34,192 bases of DNA from Bacteroidales bacterium (GTDB lineage: Bacteria > Bacteroidota > Bacteroidia > Bacteroidales > UBA932): the NCBI GenBank assembly GCA_017443845.1, contig JAFSXX010000018.1:1-34192 (forward strand), in the 5' to 3' direction. Made by a program: the position numbers and the translations under genes. Positions 29,915 through 34,192 of this stretch are shown piece after piece. Below the pieces are notes generated by a model, which saw only the letters and a list, made by a program, of their open reading frames with translations, had not been told where the DNA came from and made no database searches. How positions within the stretch are numbered: position 1 is the stretch's first letter; each line of letters starts with the position of its first letter.

Positions 29915-30005
29915 TGCTTAGCGAGTTTATGAAAACAACCCCTGCATCTGGTCAGGGGTTGTTTTCAGCATCTCGCTGACAATTAGCCTTTTAGCTTCCA
30001 CGGCC
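29891..30005. repeat. RAYT-type palindrome, copy B
   Basis: Outer arms CCGTGGA (29894-29900) and TCCACGG (29997-30003); inner perfect 14-bp stem GAAAACAACCCCTG (29931-29944) with CAGGGGTTGTTTTC (29953-29966), 8-nt loop. It lies 112 nt beyond the stop of the COG0523 gene. The remaining bases up to 30117 hold only degraded GC-rich repeat-like sequence and no gene. Confidence 0.85.
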
Positions 30006-30117
30006 TGGCTCTGAATCCCACTCTCAGCGCTTATGCTTCGGCGCATACCCACCGCGGCAGCGCTTTGATTCTCAGGGCTTAAGTTTTGTCACCTGCCCTC
30101 GATGGCTGACGTTATTA

Positions 30118-31389
30118 CTACTTCTCCAGGCAGAAGTCGAGGCCGGCGGTGATGGCCTCCTTGTCGAGATGCTGGCCGATGAAGACTATTTTCTGCATGC
30201 GGTCGCCATAGACGGGGTCCCAGTCTTTCTGGAGGCCCTTGTCCCAGGACATACGCTCACGGAGCTCCTCTTCGGGCATTGTGGCGTACCATAAGCCGGC
30301 GTCCTTGAGGGAGACCTGCTTGCCGGCCTGCTCGAAGATGAAGCAGGTGTCGGGCTCGTCCGTGAAGTAGCAGAGGCCTTTGGCGCGGATTACCTCGCGG
30401 GGCCATTTCTTGGCGATGAAGCTGTCGAATTTGTTCATATCGAAGGCTTCGCGGCGATAATATACGAATGTGCCGATGCCGTACTCCTCAGCCTCGCCTT
30501 CATCGTGATGATGGTGATGGTGGTGGCCGTCGTGCCCGTGCTCTTCGTGCTCATGCTCATGCTCATGCTCGTGGCCGTGATGCCCGTGCTCCCCGTCGTG
30601 ATCGTGATCATCGTCGTCATCATCATCTTCCTCTTCCGCCTCCTCATTTTCGTGCTTTTCGATCTCACCGAGCCAGGAGGCCGAGGTGATGACGTCGTCG
30701 AAGTCGAACATTCCGGTGCCCACGAGGCGGTCGAGGTCCACGTCGCAATAGTCGCATTCGATGATCTCGGCCTTGGAATTCAAAGCCCTGACGATCTCCC
30801 TGATGCGTGAAAGCTCCTCCGGGGAGACTCCCGAAGCCTTGTTGAGCAGCACGATGTTGCAGAACTCTATCTGCTGGATCACCAGCGATTTGATATCCTC
30901 CTCGTCGAAATGGCCGCCGAGCAGGTCGTTGCCGCAGGCGAACTCGTCCTGCATGCGGATGGCATCCACCACCGTCACTATGCAGTCCATCACCGGCACG
31001 TCGCCGCCGGAAAGCATCTGGGGATATACCGAGGGAATCGAGCAGATGGTCTGGGCGATAGGCTCGGGCTCGCAGATGCCGCTGGCCTCGATTACGATAT
31101 AATCGAACTTCTGCATCCTGGTGATGTCCGAAAGCTGCTGCACGAGATCCATCTTGAGGGTGCAGCAGATACACCCGTTCTGCAGGGCCACCAGGCTGTC
31201 GTCCTTCTGCCCCACGATACCGCCCTGCTGAATGAGGTCGGCGTCGATGTTTACTTCGCCTATATCGTTGACTATCACCGCAAAGCGGATACCTTTGCGG
31301 TTCGAGAGGATGCGGTTGAGCAGTGTGGTTTTGCCGCTGCCGAGGTAACCCGTAAGCAGCAATACGGGTATTTCATTGATTTCTTTCAT
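30118..31389 (-). CDS. COG0523/CobW-family metallochaperone GTPase with Asp/His-rich tract
   Basis: A 423-residue SIMIBI-class GTPase of the CobW/ZNG1/YeiR group, which delivers metals, usually zinc, to client proteins. Seen: Walker A GYLGSGKTT (14-22), the metal-binding CxCC in GCICC (Cys73, 75, 76), an EASGICEP switch (101-108), LLNKAS in place of NKxD (181-186) and a C-terminal CobW_C domain (about 304-423). Between the domains is a charged tract (246-302): a run of seven Asp, then 19 His within residues 262-295, including alternating HEHEHEHE and seven consecutive His. Such tracts bind zinc or other divalent metals. It lies 27 nt downstream of the CNNM-type gene on the same strand, so both may serve divalent-cation handling. 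Confidence 0.92.
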   Translation of the reverse strand: MKEINEIPVLLLTGYLGSGKTTLLNRILSNRKGIRFAVIVNDIGEVNIDADLIQQGGIVGQKDDSLVALQNGCICCTLKMDLVQQLSDITRMQKFDYIVIEASGICEPEPIAQTICSIPSVYPQMLSGGDVPVMDCIVTVVDAIRMQDEFACGNDLLGGHFDEEDIKSLVIQQIEFCNIVLLNKASGVSPEELSRIREIVRALNSKAEIIECDYCDVDLDRLVGTGMFDFDDVITSASWLGEIEKHENEEAEEEDDDDDDDHDHDGEHGHHGHEHEHEHEHEEHGHDGHHHHHHHDEGEAEEYGIGTFVYYRREAFDMNKFDSFIAKKWPREVIRAKGLCYFTDEPDTCFIFEQAGKQVSLKDAGLWYATMPEEELRERMSWDKGLQKDWDPVYGDRMQKIVFIGQHLDKEAITAGLDFCLEK

Positions 31390-31416
31390 CTTGGATAGAA
31401 TTATTAAAAGTCGCTG

Positions 31417-32448
31417 TCAGTCCTTCTTCTGCTTATTCCAGCGCTCGCGGGCCAGGGCCTGCATATCGGGGACTATGTCGTTCTCGTCAACGATTTCGGA
31501 GCCGAGAAGGGTTTCTATGATATCTTCCATCGTGAGGATGCCCTGGAAGGCGCCATACTCGTCGATGATGCAGGCGATCTGCTCGTTCTTGGAGAGCATC
31601 TCGTCCCATATCTTGCCAAGGGGGGTCTCCTCGTTATAGAGTTCCACGTCGCGGCGGATGGAGCCCAGCGTACGGTCGAACTTGTCGTCGGCCAGCAGCT
31701 GAAGCGCATCCATCCGGAGGATATATCCCGTGATATATTCGTCGCTCTCGCCATAGACCGGGATGCGGCTGTGGTGGCGGTACTCCTTGCTGCGGTAGAA
31801 CGACTTGACGGTCATCGACTCCGGCGCTATGGCGCACACCACGCGCGGGGTCATCGCCTGGTAGGCGGGGATGTCGTCCATCTTGAAGAGATTCTGGATT
31901 ACGGCGTTCTCGTCCTCGTCGATTTCCTCCTCTTCTTCGGCCACATTGGCCATCGCGCTCACCTCCTCGCGGGATACCGAGACTTCGTCCTCATCGGGAT
32001 GCGAGATCGACTTCGAGAGCCACTCAAAGACTATGACGAAGGGATAGAGCACCACCACGAGCACATTCAGACACCTGGTCGTGAAGCCCATAAGATGCTT
32101 CCACTGGGTGGTTCCGATGGTCTTGGGGATAATCTCCGAGAAGACGAGGATAAGGATGGTGGTGACGACGCTCACCAGGCCGAACCACTGACTGCCGAAG
32201 AGGAGCGTGGCCTGCCGGCCGACGCCCGCCGCTCCGATGGTGTTGGCGATGGTGTTGAGGCTCAGGATGGCCGCGATCGGCCTGCCGGACTCCTGCTTGA
32301 ACTGCCTGAAACGGGCCGCCGGTTTATACCCTTCCTCCTCCTTCATCGAGATGAAGGAGATCGGCGTGGACATCAGTGTGGCCTCCAGGATTGAACAGAG
32401 GAACGAGATGGACATCGCCCCGAGCAGGAATACGAGCAACAGAGTCAT
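31417..32448 (-). CDS. CNNM/CorC-type membrane protein with CBS pair
   Basis: A 343-residue inner-membrane protein. The N-terminal CNNM (DUF21) domain (about 1-145) has the expected membrane segments (MTLLLVFLLGAMSISFLCSILEA, GLVSVVTTILILVFSEIIPKTIG with the conserved SE-x-x-PK motif, CLNVLVVVLYPFVIVFEWL). After an acidic linker (EEEEEIDEDENAV) comes a CBS pair (about 195-320: MTPRVVCAIAPESMTV, HSRIPVYGES, IACIIDEYGAFQGILTMEDIIETLLGSEIVDE). It stops soon after and lacks the C-terminal CorC/HlyC domain of longer relatives. Family members export or sense magnesium and other divalent ions. The downstream COG0523 gene fits a shared metal theme. Its -7 promoter element lies only 8 nt from the ATG. 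Confidence 0.9.
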   Translation of the reverse strand: MTLLLVFLLGAMSISFLCSILEATLMSTPISFISMKEEEGYKPAARFRQFKQESGRPIAAILSLNTIANTIGAAGVGRQATLLFGSQWFGLVSVVTTILILVFSEIIPKTIGTTQWKHLMGFTTRCLNVLVVVLYPFVIVFEWLSKSISHPDEDEVSVSREEVSAMANVAEEEEEIDEDENAVIQNLFKMDDIPAYQAMTPRVVCAIAPESMTVKSFYRSKEYRHHSRIPVYGESDEYITGYILRMDALQLLADDKFDRTLGSIRRDVELYNEETPLGKIWDEMLSKNEQIACIIDEYGAFQGILTMEDIIETLLGSEIVDENDIVPDMQALARERWNKQKKD

Positions 32449-32456
32449 AGTCGGTG

Positions 32457-32464
32457 CAAAGGTA
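32457..32464 (-). promoter_or_regulatory. -7 element for the CNNM-COG0523 operon
   Basis: Minus-strand TACCTTTG (followed by C) ends 8 nt before the start codon at 32448. The family start is well fixed, so the transcript may be nearly leaderless. The expected -33 position abuts the palindrome that begins at 32489; no clear TTG was found. Confidence 0.5.
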
Positions 32465-32488
32465 GCATTTTTTTATATTAGTTGATGT

Positions 32489-32594
32489 GTGGAGGCTTAT
32501 CGCTTGGCGTTTAATGAATTACTGGAAACAACCTCCCCGAAATTCACGGGGTTGTTTTCAGGAAGTAGCTGTCAATCAATGGCCAAGCCTCCAC
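32489..32594. repeat. RAYT-type palindrome, copy C
   Basis: Outer 10-bp arms GTGGAGGCTT (32489-32498) and AAGCCTCCAC (32585-32594); inner stem AAACAACC (32526-32533) with GGTTGTTT (32550-32557), with further CCCCG/CGGGG pairing after a bulge. It sits between the CNNM promoter and copy D. Confidence 0.85.
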
Positions 32595-32650
32595 GCTCGC
32601 TGGCGGGTTCTGTCTGCTAAGATTGGAGAATGGTTTCACTGGATCTCGTC

Positions 32651-32758
32651 CGTGGAGGCCAACTCGCTTAAGGTTAGTTACTTTCTGAAAACAACCTCCT
32701 CGCAGAAAGGGAGGTTGTTTTCAGCAAAACGCAGAATATCAATCATTTCATCTCCACG
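32651..32758. repeat. RAYT-type palindrome, copy D
   Basis: Outer arms CGTGGAG (32651-32657) and CTCCACG (32752-32758); inner perfect 15-bp stem CTGAAAACAACCTCC (32685-32699) with GGAGGTTGTTTTCAG (32710-32724), 10-nt loop. It ends 8 nt from the stop codon of the transposase gene. Confidence 0.9.
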
Positions 32759-32766
32759 TAAACAGT

Positions 32767-33699
32767 CTATCTCCCGACGGGACTGTATTCGAGATGCAGA
32801 TATTTAGATACCTTCCTGTAGCCGGCACCAGTGTAGATGTCCAGGGGTTCCAGCAGTTCGATTCTTTTCTGAGGCGGCAGCCTCAGCATCTCCTCGACAC
32901 TGCCGGCCAGCTTTTTCTCTATCAGGAACTTTGTCATTTTTGCATAAATGAGGTCCGATCCCGAAACGAAATCCTCACGGATGTCGTACTCGCTGCCCTT
33001 GGCTGTATTGACTCCTGCAACCAAATCTGAATAATTGCCGAAATAACCCGCAGCAGTATCGTAATCGATACAGTTGTACTTAGATATGATGAAGTCGGTA
33101 AGCTGTTTCAATTCGCCCGGCCTCAGGTCTTTTGCCATCAGGGAAAGTTGGCTGTAACCGAGTGGCCTGTCCGCATCCCTCGTTATGGTTACTTCGCGGA
33201 CAGCCCTTCGCAACGGAGCGCTTGCCTCCCTCAATCTGAGGGGATCGGAGAACGGATGCCTGCTCTCCCCATAAGCCAGAAAATTCCATTGCGCCTCTTC
33301 CGGGCGCTTGCTCAACTGCTTCTCGACAGGATTATTCAGCAGATAGGCAATGGCGCTGCGGATATCCTTTGAGGAAACCTTTGATGCGAATCCGTATGTA
33401 GAGCGGAAGAATGGGCCCTTGCTTTCGTACCAGATGTTGTAAATCTGTGAAAACCAGGTAGTATAATGATGCACGAATCGGCTTAGTGCTGCCCGGTTGT
33501 CCGCCATCACCAATACATGGATATGGTCCGGCATAAGGCATAACCCGAGTATCTTTATCCCGTGAATCCGCGCAACAGTGGAAAACAGTGTAAAGAACAC
33601 AAGGTAATCCTTGATTGAATAAAAAATCAGAAAACCACAACAGGTGTTTTGATAAATGTGCTGAACAGCACCCGGCTTGAAAGAAATCCTTCCCTTCAT
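32767..33699 (-). CDS. REP-associated tyrosine transposase (RAYT), Y1/HUH type
   Basis: A 310-residue single-strand DNA transposase of the Y1_Tnp (IS200-like, TnpA-REP) group. The N-terminal domain (about 1-130) has LCLMPDHIHVLVMADN with the HUH pair His59 and His61, then a helix FVHHYTTWFSQIYN holding the candidate nucleophile Tyr79, and the family GPFFRSTYGFAS and RSAIAYLLNNPVE segments. A C-terminal extension (about 180-310) has helix-turn-helix character and probably binds DNA. The gene has no terminal repeats of an insertion sequence; instead it is bracketed by REP-like palindromes, copy D 8 nt past its stop and copy E 114 nt before its start. RAYTs are held to be domesticated transposases that act on such palindromes. 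It appears intact. Confidence 0.9.
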   Translation of the reverse strand: MKGRISFKPGAVQHIYQNTCCGFLIFYSIKDYLVFFTLFSTVARIHGIKILGLCLMPDHIHVLVMADNRAALSRFVHHYTTWFSQIYNIWYESKGPFFRSTYGFASKVSSKDIRSAIAYLLNNPVEKQLSKRPEEAQWNFLAYGESRHPFSDPLRLREASAPLRRAVREVTITRDADRPLGYSQLSLMAKDLRPGELKQLTDFIISKYNCIDYDTAAGYFGNYSDLVAGVNTAKGSEYDIREDFVSGSDLIYAKMTKFLIEKKLAGSVEEMLRLPPQKRIELLEPLDIYTGAGYRKVSKYLHLEYSPVGR

Positions 33700-33813
33700 A
33701 TCTCGTTCACTTTTTTGTCTGCTTCAAAGGAAGTAAATCTTAAGCAAAATAGCAAGAACTCTAATACCAAAAGTGACGAATCAGAAACAACAAGCGACGG
33801 AGCAGAAACGCCC

Positions 33814-33921
33814 CGTGGAGTGTAAATGTCGGATAATCAATTATTTGTTGAAAACAACCCCATTCAAATCCGAGGGGTTGTTTTCAGTAAACTACTTATA
33901 ATCAGACGATAAGCCTCCACG
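33814..33921. repeat. RAYT-type palindrome, copy E
   Basis: Outer arms CGTGGAG (33814-33820) and CTCCACG (33915-33921); inner perfect 12-bp stem GAAAACAACCCC (33850-33861) with GGGGTTGTTTTC (33874-33885), 12-nt loop. It lies upstream of the transposase start. The rest of 33700-34027 holds no gene. Confidence 0.9.
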
Positions 33922-34027
33922 CAAAAAACAATCAACGCCGCACCGTCGACTTTATGGGTGCCAAAAACTGTTTGTCAATAGTTTGACGTTGAAGGCTAAT
34001 CTCTTGATTATGAGCATCATAAACAAT

Positions 34028-34055
34028 AAAAGGTGCTCAAAATCGAGCACCTTTT
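34028..34055. terminator. Strong hairpin directly before the group II intron
   Basis: Perfect 11-bp stem AAAAGGTGCTC (34028-34038) with GAGCACCTTTT (34045-34055), 6-nt loop AAAATC. It has the form of a bidirectional intrinsic terminator. No gene in the window ends here; the relevant gene probably lies beyond the right edge. Confidence 0.75.
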
Positions 34056-34057
34056 AT

Positions 34058-34192
34058 GTTCGCCCAGCACGAACGTACTCTAACGGGTGCAAGTCCCCAA
34101 ACCGCCCTGATAGTGGGAAGGTTACAGCCAAAGGCAAGGGTGTCCATCGTGAGGTGGAATCTGAAGGAAGCCGGCGGCAAACGGTTGGCCCG
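34058..34192 (+). mobile_element. Group II intron, 5' part (cut by window edge)
   Basis: The last 135 bases have the look of the 5' end and domain I of a bacterial group II intron RNA: start GTTCGCCCAGCACG, the typical ACGGGTGCAAGTCCCC stretch, then AGCCAAAGGCAAGGGTG and CATCGTGAGGTGGAATCTGA, and AGGAAGCCGGCGGCAAAC. I recognise these from Bacteroidetes intron RNAs. The intron-encoded reverse transcriptase and domains V-VI would lie to the right of the window. The 5' boundary is placed at 34058 by similarity and is approximate. It begins 2 nt after a terminator-like hairpin. Confidence 0.72.

Noticed and set aside
30505-30810. Open plus-strand frame opposite the His-rich tract, rich in Met, Val and Leu and resembling membrane helices
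   Set aside because: It is simply the complement of His/Asp/Glu codons (CAT, GAT, GAG) and has no upstream signals.

Overview
The window reads as chromosomal DNA from a Bacteroidales bacterium. Evidence seen in the sequence: Bacteroidetes-type promoters (TTG/TTTG, about 18-22 nt, then TAnnTTTG) upstream of many genes, weak Shine-Dalgarno signals, many lipoproteins and TonB-dependent receptors, a BACON/choice-of-anchor surface protein, a fimbrillin-like/Big_2 protein, and a radical SAM/lipoprotein pair known from this phylum. The fairly GC-rich coding style would fit Rikenellaceae or an uncultured gut/rumen lineage such as Cryptobacteroides, but genus cannot be decided from this sequence.

Layout. 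1-5.9 kb: the end of one Oar-type TonB receptor, a multidomain surface lipoprotein (BACON, OB-fold, choice-of-anchor J) and a second, paralogous receptor. 6.0-8.6 kb: housekeeping run yraN, manC, pheS. 8.6-10.8 kb: a SPASM radical SAM enzyme on the minus strand, divergent from a small CYGTP lipoprotein and an outer-membrane barrel protein; this matches the poorly understood rSAM/lipoprotein system. 10.9-11.2 kb: tRNA-Gly(GCC) followed by a compact structured segment that carries an inverted copy of the tRNA T-arm and a direct copy of the tRNA 3' end. 11.2-13.1 kb, minus strand: a small lipoprotein, a LolA-like protein, two tandem hairpins of one palindrome family, and a YbaK-type deacylase. 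13.2-15.9 kb: a doubtful secreted ORF, two small paralogous proteins and a GltS-type glutamate symporter. 16.0-18.9 kb: AMP-forming ligase, acyl carrier protein and a convergent GNAT-type acyltransferase, a trio that resembles the accessory part of bacterial ceramide synthesis. 18.9-20.9 kb: a BtuB-like receptor. 21.0-24.9 kb: a 53-residue protein translationally coupled to a 1,227-residue Big_2 lipoprotein. 25.0-29.4 kb, minus strand: M3 metallopeptidase lipoprotein, murA (with Asp in place of the catalytic-loop Cys) and murB. 29.4-30.1 kb: a gene-free stretch with two different tandem arrays and two palindromic repeats. 30.1-32.4 kb, minus strand: a CNNM/CorC-type membrane protein and a COG0523 metallochaperone GTPase with an Asp/His-rich tract. 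32.5-33.9 kb: a REP-associated tyrosine transposase (RAYT) set among palindromes of the same family as those at 29.6-30.0 kb. The window ends in the 5' part of a group II intron directly after a strong hairpin.

The most interesting material is not in the housekeeping genes. It is (i) the RAYT and its five related palindromes, (ii) the rSAM/lipoprotein/barrel locus, (iii) the ligase-ACP-acyltransferase trio, (iv) the coupled 53-residue protein plus Big_2 lipoprotein, (v) the tRNA-Gly 3'-end duplication, and (vi) the 27-nt in-phase array at 29.75 kb. No CRISPR array, rRNA, phage module or restriction system was seen.
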